This document shows positions 1 to 6,993 of a DNA stretch of 7,220 nt, piece by piece (positions within the stretch are counted from its first letter, which is position 1; each line of letters starts with the position of its first letter). This DNA is from Chitinophagales bacterium. GTDB taxonomy: Bacteria > Bacteroidota > Bacteroidia > Chitinophagales > Chitinophagaceae. The stretch lies in the NCBI GenBank assembly GCA_015654495.1, contig JAATGW010000214.1, positions 1 through 7,220 on the forward strand, written 5' to 3'. The position numbers and the translations under genes are program-made. A model generated the notes under the pieces. It was not told the origin of the DNA and searched no databases. It saw only the letters and a list, made by a program, of their open reading frames with translations.

Positions 1-478
1 CACGGTAGTGAAATATGCGACCCAGTTTTCCTTCATCAATCAATTGCTTTGCCAACGTTACAGCAGGCATACGACGATAGTTATACCAGACCGTATTTGG
101 TACGCCCGCTTTTTCTATTTCCGTAGTCATATTCTCAGCATCAGCCAATGTTGATGCCAAAGGCTTTTCACACAAGACCATCTTTGCTGCTTTTGCGGCG
201 GCAATCGCAATCTCTGCATGGTAATTATTCGGTGTACAAATATCTACAGCATCAATATCCGGACTTGCAACAACCGCTTTCCAGTCAGTTTCGAAAGAGC
301 CATATCCCCATTGTTCAGCAAATTCCTGTGCCTTCGCTGCATTTCGCGAACAGACTCTTTGCAACACAGGCTTGTAAGCCAACTCAGGAAAGAAATGACT
401 TAGTTTACTATATGCATTGGAATGTGTGCGGCCCATAAATCCACACCCAATCAGTCCTATCCTTAATTCCTTTTTCAT
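1..478 (-). CDS. Gfo/Idh/MocA family NAD(P)-dependent oxidoreductase (N-terminal part, cut by window edge)
   Basis: This is the first 159 residues of a gene that runs off the left edge; family members are usually 330-390 residues, so somewhat under half is present. The protein opens MKKELRIGLIGCGFMG, a Rossmann nucleotide-binding fingerprint with G11-x-G13-x-x-G16. TPNNYHAE follows at about 82-89 and EKPLA at 104-108, whose Lys105 is the family's conserved active-site/cofactor lysine. The stretch YNYRRMPAV (132-140) is also typical. The family oxidises or reduces the hydroxyl/keto groups of sugars, inositols and related compounds with NAD(P). No signal peptide is seen, so it should be cytoplasmic. 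The start at 478 is the only ATG that places the glycine fingerprint near the N-terminus. It lies 35 bases after the TIM-barrel gene and is probably co-transcribed with it. Family assignment is firm; the substrate is unknown because the C-terminal substrate-binding domain is missing. Confidence 0.95.
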   Translation of the reverse strand, partial: MKKELRIGLIGCGFMGRTHSNAYSKLSHFFPELAYKPVLQRVCSRNAAKAQEFAEQWGYGSFETDWKAVVASPDIDAVDICTPNNYHAEIAIAAAKAAKMVLCEKPLASTLADAENMTTEIEKAGVPNTVWYNYRRMPAVTLAKQLIDEGKLGRIFHYR

Positions 479-513
479 TTATCAGAAGAATTTGAATTTA
501 TCATAATTGGTCC

Positions 514-1554
514 TCAGTTCCAGCCATGTGCCTCCCGCACTTTTATCATCACCGCCAGAATATCATTCCAAGTTTGTTGCTGCATCATCACTGAATTCGG
601 GAACATACATCCGTCCCAACAGATATGCATAAATTTCTTTGTGAGATTATCATCCTCGTCGCGCAGCCAGAATCCGGCATCATGTACAATATCCATTTTT
701 CCGCTCGGATCTGTTGCGAGGCAATGGCGACCTGTCTTGTCGTGCGAGCCCGAACCATGAACAGTTCCGTCGTTCTGTGCCACATGAAAATCGATTGTCC
801 ATGGCCTTAAAGCAGCCGTCAGTTTTTTCATCGCTGCGTCAAGCGTTTCGCGGTCATTCCAATCAAAATTTTCCGGAAGTATTCTGTCTTCAGGACTATT
901 ATAACCCAGCAGGTACAGAAAGCTATGCGCCATATCTGCCTGAAAGCCGATATTGGGGCGATTGACAGCTTCAAGTGTATTAACCATATGCTTCCAGCTA
1001 TGCATACCTCCCCAGCATATCTCACCTTCGAGTGCAAGCTTTTCATCGAAATCAGCAGCCACATCGCAGGCTTCAGCAAAAGTTGCTGCAATCTTTTTTG
1101 TATTCCCCGCCGGATCCTGCGCCCAACTGCCAGGGTCACACGAAGAATCCATTCTTATCACACCATAATGGCGTACACCATACTTCCGGAGTAAAGAACC
1201 AATTCTGCAGGATTTGCGGATCTGTGTAACAAACTGTTTGCGATCGGCATCTGAACCCATTGCAGACCCGCCACCAGCCGGAGGCCATACCGGAGCAACA
1301 AGGCTTCCGATATTCAAACCAAAACCTGCTACCTGCTCTGCAAGTCTTTTTATATCATCATCGCTGCTATCTATATCTGTGTGCGGTGCACATAAGAAAA
1401 TATCCACGCCGTCAAATCTGACTCCATCCACTTCAGCAGCCGCAGTCATCTCTATCATCTGGTCCTGCGAAATTGGTGGCTCGGATCCTTCGCCTTTTCC
1501 GACCAGTCCGGGCCAGGTGGCATTGTGGATTTTGGGAAAATGATTCGGAGACAT
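514..1554 (-). CDS. Sugar phosphate isomerase/epimerase-like TIM-barrel protein (xylose isomerase-like, AP_endonuc_2 fold)
   Basis: The 346-residue protein has the alternating strand/helix pattern of the xylose isomerase-like TIM barrels (IolE, sugar epimerases and related proteins). Likely metal and substrate residues can be placed by motif: E176/E178 in LALEGEICW, D208 and H210 in GFQADMAH, H257 in DFHVAQNDG and D314 in ICWDGCMFPN (311-320). Family enzymes usually bind a divalent metal with a Glu-Asp-His-Glu set, so the last ligand may be Asp here. The PPAGGGSAMG segment (91-100) resembles the phosphate/substrate loop region of such proteins. There is no signal peptide, so it is cytoplasmic. 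It likely isomerises or epimerises a free, keto or phosphorylated sugar, or dehydrates a keto-inositol-like compound; which cannot be told. The gap to the upstream cupin gene is 70 bases and repeat-filled; to the downstream Gfo/Idh/MocA gene it is 35 bases. Upstream of the start there is only AT-rich sequence without a Shine-Dalgarno motif, as is common in Bacteroidota. Confidence 0.92.
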   Translation of the reverse strand: MSPNHFPKIHNATWPGLVGKGEGSEPPISQDQMIEMTAAAEVDGVRFDGVDIFLCAPHTDIDSSDDDIKRLAEQVAGFGLNIGSLVAPVWPPAGGGSAMGSDADRKQFVTQIRKSCRIGSLLRKYGVRHYGVIRMDSSCDPGSWAQDPAGNTKKIAATFAEACDVAADFDEKLALEGEICWGGMHSWKHMVNTLEAVNRPNIGFQADMAHSFLYLLGYNSPEDRILPENFDWNDRETLDAAMKKLTAALRPWTIDFHVAQNDGTVHGSGSHDKTGRHCLATDPSGKMDIVHDAGFWLRDEDDNLTKKFMHICWDGCMFPNSVMMQQQTWNDILAVMIKVREAHGWN

Positions 1555-1569
1555 ATAATTAATAGTTTT

Positions 1570-1590
1570 TAGTGTATAGTGAATAGTGAA
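1570..1590. repeat. Three tandem 7-bp units, TAGTGTA then TAGTGAA twice
   Basis: Three consecutive heptamers occupy the start side of the gap between the cupin and TIM-barrel genes. A fourth, degenerate unit (TAGGGTT, 1591-1597) leads straight into the AACGTT palindromes. The units are visible directly. Their role is unknown; they may be part of the same composite intergenic repeat. Confidence 0.75.
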
Positions 1591-1594
1591 TAGG

Positions 1595-1636
1595 GTTCAA
1601 CGTTATACGTTCAACGTTAAACGTTTAACGTTGAAC
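1595..1636. repeat. Array of three 14-bp GTTCAACGTT-type units; last two form a 28-bp perfect palindrome
   Basis: The units are GTTCAACGTTATAC (1595-1608), GTTCAACGTTAAAC (1609-1622) and GTTTAACGTTGAAC (1623-1636). The last two are exact reverse complements, so 1609-1636 is a perfect palindrome that could fold as a 12-bp stem with a four-base loop in RNA. The array reaches 12 bases into the cupin gene and provides its codons GTT CAA CGT and the TAA stop. A related 14-bp copy lies at 7113-7126. No T-run follows on either strand, so it is not a standard terminator. It may act as a transcript-stabilising or attenuating hairpin inside the operon, or be a passive dispersed repeat. Confidence 0.85.
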
Positions 1637-2845
1637 TTCCATGTCTGGATTATCGGGGCCAAAATGTTTCAGCATTACGATTGGATCCGTTGGCGAAAGG
1701 TTGGTAATCTTAACTCCTTCTTTTGCTGCAGCTTCCGAAACAAAGTATTCGTCGTGTGTAAGCTGACCGTAACGTATAAGCGCCGGCGTTTCAATCACCC
1801 AATCGCCCATAGTACCATGACCCTGCATCATGATCAAACCGTAGGCAGCCGCGTCCTTTATTATTACTGTTCGTCCTGGTGCAATAGTGAGTTCCTTGGC
1901 TCCGTAATCGTGACATTTATAGCAAATCCAGAGATCACGATAACCTTCGGAATCGGTTTCCTCAAAAGGCTTTACAGGTATCGGTTCCATAAAACGATCA
2001 TGAAGAAGATTCGGATCAACATTCAGATCCCAGTCAAGCACATCCAGCAGGGCCTGATAATCACCGATACTTTCCTTCGGTGTTCCGTTCCATAAAAGCT
2101 CCTCGGGAATTATTGCATTATTCACAAGCGACTGATACATCGCAAAAACATCGGAAGCTTTCTGCGGTTCATATGTGCAGAAACTACCAGGGGCGTGTAA
2201 TACACCCGGAGGAACATCCCAACCCGTACCCGGTTGCAATCTTGCAGCCTGGGAATAGTTGGTGATTTTATTATCACCTTTAGTAAAATTTTTCAGGCAT
2301 TCAAGTATCTGTTCCTTTGTTGTTCCCGGAGTGATTCCGAAAAAGGTATAGGGAAAATCACCACCATGATTATTTACCTGTGGCGGAAAATAATAGGCTT
2401 CAGGTTTACCCAATTGCCCGATCAGCGCAGCTTTTTCATCATTGTGATGCACATGATGCGGCAATGGACCGAGGTTGTCGAAAAATTTCGAGTACATCGG
2501 CCACAAACCATATTTCTTCCAGAGCCTGTCGCCGATCAATTCTCCTTTAAGTTCATCCACCGCATCGCGAAGCAGAAACTGTTTTTCCTGGCTGCCATCC
2601 TTGAATACGATATGACTCAGACCTTCATTAACACCTGTGAGGGGACCGTTTTTTGCGGGAGTAGTAGATGAAAACCACCTTTCGTCTATCCCACCCCGTT
2701 GGCCGCCCAAAACATAATAATCATCCGGATGAAGTTTAATCCTTCTGCCGGGTACACAAAATGAACGGGGAACCCAGGCCGGAGCTAATCTTAGAATTCC
2801 TTTACCCTGATCCAATGCACTCGCAGCTGACTTTGCATATTCCAT
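1625..2845 (-). CDS. Cupin-fold protein resembling class I mannose-6-phosphate isomerase
   Basis: The 406-residue protein shows the metal-site layout of type I phosphomannose isomerases. A His cluster lies in LPHHVHHND (128-136), followed by GKPEAYYFPP (146-155) with E149, matching the GKxEMxY-like segment of PMI. GITPGTTKEQILECLKNF (170-187) follows, then VPPGVLHAPG (211-220) with H217, corresponding to the VPAGxxHA motif, and E226 with SDV at 231-233. H131/H133, E149 and H217 are the likely Zn ligands. A second cupin-like beta segment covers about 315-395. PMI converts mannose-6-phosphate and fructose-6-phosphate; this protein is a distant relative, and its substrate may be another aldose or aldose phosphate. 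No signal peptide, so it is cytoplasmic. It starts 24 bases after the DUF4432 gene. The last residues (VQR) and stop codon come from a palindromic repeat, so the C-terminus may have been altered by repeat insertion. Fold and family are fairly sure; the reaction is not. Confidence 0.88.
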   Translation of the reverse strand: MEYAKSAASALDQGKGILRLAPAWVPRSFCVPGRRIKLHPDDYYVLGGQRGGIDERWFSSTTPAKNGPLTGVNEGLSHIVFKDGSQEKQFLLRDAVDELKGELIGDRLWKKYGLWPMYSKFFDNLGPLPHHVHHNDEKAALIGQLGKPEAYYFPPQVNNHGGDFPYTFFGITPGTTKEQILECLKNFTKGDNKITNYSQAARLQPGTGWDVPPGVLHAPGSFCTYEPQKASDVFAMYQSLVNNAIIPEELLWNGTPKESIGDYQALLDVLDWDLNVDPNLLHDRFMEPIPVKPFEETDSEGYRDLWICYKCHDYGAKELTIAPGRTVIIKDAAAYGLIMMQGHGTMGDWVIETPALIRYGQLTHDEYFVSEAAAKEGVKITNLSPTDPIVMLKHFGPDNPDMEVQR

Positions 2846-2869
2846 ATGAGCTGAAAAGTTTATCGTTGA

Positions 2870-3946
2870 TTAAATAGAAATATTTCTGAAATTTTTTATT
2901 GCTTCCGTATCCGTAAGTAAACTCATTTTAATTGAATATTTTTTTGATTCGCCCGGTTCAAGAAAAAGCAGCTGATTTGCTTTCCGCGCCGCTGCCTGGC
3001 CAACCGGAAAATTGGTGGCAGGCTCAAGGCCCGTTACATACTCATTTTTCCCCCAGTGCTGCCAGTTTGTTAAACATGGCATCTGGGATTTGCTATATGT
3101 AACAGCAAGCAGGATACCCAGCGATCTATTATACAAGCCGCAATTCACCATCCCGTTTTCGTCGGTATCAGCATCGATAAATGCAGCAGCTTCACCAAAA
3201 CCATTGTGTTCATCCAATGGGGGCTTGCAATGATGAAAAGGAAGTCCTTCTTTAAAAATAAATTCAGAAGCTTCTTCCCTGGCTCTCCAGTTTCCTTTCC
3301 ATAAGATCTCTGTTTCAGTGTCAACCAGCGGCCATCCGAAATTCAAATGATAAAGGAGCATATGGGGTGCGGGCTGGTTTCCGGTATTTGTAACTTCATC
3401 ATCAATAACCCATACATTACTGCCAAGCTCACCCGAAATAGTTCGCCTCAGTTCAAGTTTGTACCCGAGTACGGAAGTTTCTTTCATTAAGCCGGTAATG
3501 CTCATCTGCATATTGCCGCGAACCAGATCAGGTTGAATTACAGAAACAATCTCTGCAGCAGTATTACTGATAAGGCCATGAAGTCCTCTTTCCCCAAACT
3601 CATCATTATCCGGAACACCGGCATGAGCTAAACCACAGGTCGTCATTAACCCTCCGGCAAATGTTCTCAACCAGCCAATACCCCTGTCAGAAAAGGGTTG
3701 AGGAAAACTTATACCTCCTTCGCTGATCCAGGCAAGACTATGTGCATTAAAAAAAGCATCGACAATATCCATTCCCCGATCAGGAACGATCTTAAGCCTT
3801 ATACCGGCGCCTGTATTAAACCAGGCGATCCTTGTACCCCGTCCTGCTCCGTTATCGAGCACCGAAGTTTCAATCCCCCCAAGTTGCAAATGATTGGAGA
3901 TCCTACCCTTCCAGGCCCTGTTTTCTGATGATAGTAATTCATTCAT
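2870..3946 (-). CDS. DUF4432 family / aldose 1-epimerase-like protein
   Basis: This 358-residue protein matches the galactose-mutarotase-like beta-sandwich family DUF4432 from end to end. Recognisable segments are VPDRGMDI (54-61), GGLMTTCGL (98-106), GERGLHG (118-124), DDEVTNTGNQPAPHMLLYH (182-200), LNFGWPL (201-207), and WQHWGKNEYVTGLEPATNFP (295-314). By analogy with galactose mutarotase, H123, H200 and E308 are the likely acid/base residues. Such proteins probably interconvert anomers or isomerise a sugar or sugar derivative; few have been characterised. There is no signal peptide. The gene begins 11 bases after the heme lipoprotein gene and ends 24 bases before the cupin gene, so all three are probably translated from one message. 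The ATG at 3946 was chosen because it lies directly after the upstream stop and gives a full-length family member. Family call is strong; substrate unknown. Confidence 0.93.
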   Translation of the reverse strand: MNELLSSENRAWKGRISNHLQLGGIETSVLDNGAGRGTRIAWFNTGAGIRLKIVPDRGMDIVDAFFNAHSLAWISEGGISFPQPFSDRGIGWLRTFAGGLMTTCGLAHAGVPDNDEFGERGLHGLISNTAAEIVSVIQPDLVRGNMQMSITGLMKETSVLGYKLELRRTISGELGSNVWVIDDEVTNTGNQPAPHMLLYHLNFGWPLVDTETEILWKGNWRAREEASEFIFKEGLPFHHCKPPLDEHNGFGEAAAFIDADTDENGMVNCGLYNRSLGILLAVTYSKSQMPCLTNWQHWGKNEYVTGLEPATNFPVGQAAARKANQLLFLEPGESKKYSIKMSLLTDTEAIKNFRNISI

Positions 3947-3957
3947 CGCCGGTGCAA

Positions 3958-6690
3958 CTATTTTGCGGACGCTTGTGCCTGGTCTGGTTTTGTTTTGTAG
4001 CGGGCATTTGCCTTATCTGCGCCTGACATCAGGTAGGCCATCAGGTCTTTCAGCTCGTCCGGATTCAGACTGTTGATCATTCCACCTGGCATAATTGATA
4101 CCAGTGAATTTTTTATTTCAACCACATCTTTCTTTGAAACTGTTTTCAGACTTGAAGGATCAAACGGGTTCTGCGACACAAAATAATTGTCGTTATCGGC
4201 TTTCATTTCCCTGCCAACCACAGTACGACCATTTTTCAGAACAAATACTTTGGAAGCATACTGATCAGAAATTGTAGAATCCGGGAAGATGATTGATTTC
4301 AGAATATCTTTTGCAGAAAATCGTGTACCCAGCTGCGTAAGGTCCGGCCCTATCCCTCCACCTTCGCCTTTCATACCGTGGCAGGCACTGCATAATGTGG
4401 CAGTGAAAAGGTTTTTACCGCGGTCGAAGTCCCGGTTTCCGCTATCCGCTTCCACGATAGCTAGTGCATCATCCACTTTCCATCTTCTGCCCGGCCCTTT
4501 CGGACGTTCGGCGCCGGCAACTGCGAGGAGCCTTCCCTGCGGACTTACAAGTGCGCTTCCTGACAAAGTATCAAACCTGGCGAGATCCTTTTTAACTACA
4601 TGGGCCAGTGCCATTTTCCGGGCTTTGTCTATAAAGCCGGAATAGCTGTTTCCGCCGCGGTAACCAAATGCATTATAATACCATTTGAAATATTTGTCCT
4701 GCAATTCAGGAGTCCATCCTGACTTTGCTTCGCTGAGTACAACAGCATAATAGATTTGTTGAGCAGGTGGCGTTTTCGCAAGTGTTCCCGCGATATCCAT
4801 TCCATACTGAAGATTGCGGAGAATGAGATCGGAAGAATTAGAAACCGTTTCAGCACCCGTAGTATCATCTACAGCCTTTTCCATGAGTGCCATAGTTTTT
4901 GCTACAGCATCAGGTGCATCCAGGTAAACCAGTATTTTACTAAATGAACGATTTAAAAGATTTGAGTTTGCAGGATAATGACTACCGAGATAGCTGATCA
5001 ATTCCTGTTTTTGTGCGCCATCCGGCTGACCCATACGGGTGATAACCAGTTCAACTGCACGTAACAAATCATTTTTATAGGAATCATTCAGGGCATTATA
5101 ATCAATAGTCATTAATGCTTTATACAGCTCTGATTTTATTGCCGGTGAGGCGTTCCGGGCGAGAGCTACACTCGCATAAATTAATTTTACCGGATCTTTT
5201 TCAGCCAATGCTTTTGTTTGCCACCATTCCAAAGGCTGGTGCTCTATGGCGATACGCGCAGCATACCTGATAAATCTATCCGGATTATTTAATTGTGCCC
5301 AGGCAGCACTGATAGCAGCTGTATCCTGTTTCTGATGAAAAGCTTCCAGTTGGTGGCGAAGAACTCTGGCTTCGGAACCAGAATTATCGGTTGCGGGCGT
5401 TTCTGCTTTTTCGTCTTCTTTTTCTGTATAGTACACACGATAAAGATCAGATTCCAGTCTGCGTCCACCAGTTAAAAAATACAGAGCGCCGTCGGGACCA
5501 ACAACACCATCAGTCAATGGCAAAGGTGACCCTGAAATAAATTCTTCCGCTTCAGCTTTATAAGTAGATCCATCCGGGATCAGTTGAATTGCATAAATAA
5601 TTCCGAAACTCCAGTCGAATGCGAATATGGATTTTCTGTATTTCTCCGGGAATTTCGAATTTCTTCCGCTTACCAGATTTGTTGGTGAGCCCTGACCAAT
5701 ATTGATAACAGCAGGCAGATCATCGGCAAAAGTCGGGGGCCAACGGATACTCGCCGTACGCCACCCATATTCACTTCCGCTTGTTGCGTGGCAGATACGG
5801 GTAGGCTGATACCATGGCATCCCGAAATCCCATTCCATATCCGAATCATAGGTAAATAGTTCGCCATCGTCGCTGAAGGCCATATCGAAAGCATTGCGAT
5901 AACCTGCACTTACGAGCTGCCAGTCTGTACCTTCAGGATTAATTTTTGCTATCCAGCTACCCGGAGCAGTTCTGTCTGTCGCATGCCCGTTCGGATCAGT
6001 AATTTTTGGAAAAAGATTATCTTCTTTCCAGGTTTTTGGAAGCAGATAGGAATTCATTTCAGGTGGATCAGTAAAATTGCCCGCAATTACATATAAGGAT
6101 TTCCCATCTGGCGAAGGAACAATACTATGCGGACCATGTTCACCCTCTCCTTTTAACTCACGGAGCAGTTCAATTTTATCAAACTGATCATCGCCATTTG
6201 TATCTTTTAGTCTGTACAAGCCACTGCCTTTGGGAAAGGCAGAATCTTTGTTGTGGTTTACCATCACATACAAACTGTTGAACGCATACAAAAGGCCCTG
6301 CGCATAACCCATCTGCACTGCTTTACGAAGCGAATCTGCGCCGGTTGTGTCAGATAGATTTCCTATAAACAGTTTCTCAATTCCAATCACTGGCTTTGAG
6401 GTATCATTGCTTATCGCCGGTATATTCAGGCGATACAAAGCTCCATACTGATCTGAAACAATCATCCTGCCCTTGTCATCGAAGGTCATCGATACCCAGG
6501 AACCCTTCAACGAATCTGAAGGACTATAAAGGTGTTCAGCAACAAAGCCAGGGGCCAGTTTTAGTTTGTCGGTTTTTGGATTCGGAGCTTTTTTTACAAG
6601 CTGCTCATCGTTTTTACAACTGACGAAAAAAAGAAGAGTAAATAAGAACAGACTTGTGCAGGAAGCAGAAATGCAGGAACATACACGCAT
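3958..6690 (-). CDS. Lipoprotein with sugar-dehydrogenase-like beta-propeller, helical repeat region and C-terminal heme-binding cytochrome c domain
   Basis: This 910-residue exported protein has three parts. Residues 1-25 are a lipoprotein signal (hydrophobic LFLFTLLFFVSC); C25 is the lipidated cysteine, followed by KNDE. Residues about 45-422 form a beta-propeller of the type found in soluble quinoprotein sugar dehydrogenases and large PVC/Bacteroidota cytochromes: QGLLY (131-135), EHGPHSIVPSPDGKSLYV (184-201), GYRNAFDMAF (263-272), DMEWDFG (284-290), DGVVGPDGALYFLTGG (394-409). Residues about 440-720 are alpha-helical, probably HEAT-like. The C-terminus (about 755-890) is a c-type cytochrome of the Planctomycetes/Verrucomicrobia putative heme-binding type: CSACH (767-771) binds heme, GIGPDLTQLG (779-788) follows, and M867 in SIMPGGM is the probable axial ligand. 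It probably oxidises a sugar or alcohol outside the cytoplasm and passes electrons through its own heme. Whether the propeller is catalytic is inference. It is the first gene of the apparent operon. An in-frame stop seven codons upstream of the ATG at 6690 limits the start choice. Confidence 0.93.
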   Translation of the reverse strand: MRVCSCISASCTSLFLFTLLFFVSCKNDEQLVKKAPNPKTDKLKLAPGFVAEHLYSPSDSLKGSWVSMTFDDKGRMIVSDQYGALYRLNIPAISNDTSKPVIGIEKLFIGNLSDTTGADSLRKAVQMGYAQGLLYAFNSLYVMVNHNKDSAFPKGSGLYRLKDTNGDDQFDKIELLRELKGEGEHGPHSIVPSPDGKSLYVIAGNFTDPPEMNSYLLPKTWKEDNLFPKITDPNGHATDRTAPGSWIAKINPEGTDWQLVSAGYRNAFDMAFSDDGELFTYDSDMEWDFGMPWYQPTRICHATSGSEYGWRTASIRWPPTFADDLPAVINIGQGSPTNLVSGRNSKFPEKYRKSIFAFDWSFGIIYAIQLIPDGSTYKAEAEEFISGSPLPLTDGVVGPDGALYFLTGGRRLESDLYRVYYTEKEDEKAETPATDNSGSEARVLRHQLEAFHQKQDTAAISAAWAQLNNPDRFIRYAARIAIEHQPLEWWQTKALAEKDPVKLIYASVALARNASPAIKSELYKALMTIDYNALNDSYKNDLLRAVELVITRMGQPDGAQKQELISYLGSHYPANSNLLNRSFSKILVYLDAPDAVAKTMALMEKAVDDTTGAETVSNSSDLILRNLQYGMDIAGTLAKTPPAQQIYYAVVLSEAKSGWTPELQDKYFKWYYNAFGYRGGNSYSGFIDKARKMALAHVVKKDLARFDTLSGSALVSPQGRLLAVAGAERPKGPGRRWKVDDALAIVEADSGNRDFDRGKNLFTATLCSACHGMKGEGGGIGPDLTQLGTRFSAKDILKSIIFPDSTISDQYASKVFVLKNGRTVVGREMKADNDNYFVSQNPFDPSSLKTVSKKDVVEIKNSLVSIMPGGMINSLNPDELKDLMAYLMSGADKANARYKTKPDQAQASAK

Positions 6691-6993
6691 GCGAAAATGG
6701 TTTTTAGCTTACAATCGGGTGCTTAAATTACTAAAGAATAATTTAAACCTGTCTGGTAAGCTCATAAATTGGTGAATTCGCCCGGTGCTTCTACCCTGTA
6801 CTGTCCTGCAAACTGAAAATCTTTCAATTTAAAGCTGCGCCGCAGGAGCCGTTTTAAAAATCAGCCTTTTTTTTAGATTGAATTAAACCATTTGAACTTC
6901 ATTCGTTAAAAAAATGTGATAAGAGCGCCTTTTGTTGAAATCAATGCAACAGAAAAAAACCATCGGTGGTCAGTTTCAAAAAAAGACGATAAG
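6691..6993. promoter_or_regulatory. Divergent intergenic spacer, presumed to carry the operon promoter
   Basis: This 303-base gap separates the minus-strand operon from the plus-strand small lipoprotein gene, so promoters for both should lie here. It is AT-rich with a GC-rich island near 6834-6850 that includes an 11-base palindrome, CTGCG-C-CGCAG (6835-6845), and an 8-T run (6867-6874). I found no convincing Bacteroidota promoter (TTTG plus TAnnTTTG) on either strand and no convincing hairpin next to the T-run. The assignment as regulatory rests on gene orientation only. Confidence 0.4.

Noticed and set aside
1586..2095. 169-codon open frame on the plus strand
   Set aside because: It lies antisense to the well-supported cupin gene, begins inside the palindromic repeat region, and its translation is rich in Arg, Phe, Tyr and Ile with no recognisable motif. 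It is most likely a by-product of the coding strand's codon use.
2234..2671. 145-codon open frame on the plus strand
   Set aside because: It is wholly antisense to the conserved metal-site portion of the cupin gene and shows no family motif.
6834..6874. Possible Rho-independent terminator (GC-rich inverted repeat and an 8-T run)
   Set aside because: The 11-base palindrome at 6835-6845 is 21 bases before the T-run, and the bases immediately before the T-run have no complementary arm.
6691..6900. Bacteroidota-type promoters (TTTG, about 20 bases, TAnnTTTG) for either flanking gene
   Set aside because: TTTG occurs at 6891-6894 and 6931-6934 on the plus strand, and as CAAA near 6809 for the minus strand, but none pairs with a full TAnnTTTG at proper spacing.
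6916..6993. Longer N-terminus for the small lipoprotein starting at 6916
   Set aside because: It would place 26 mostly polar and charged residues ahead of a compact lipoprotein signal peptide, which would be unusual for export; the ATG at 6994 gives a normal signal.
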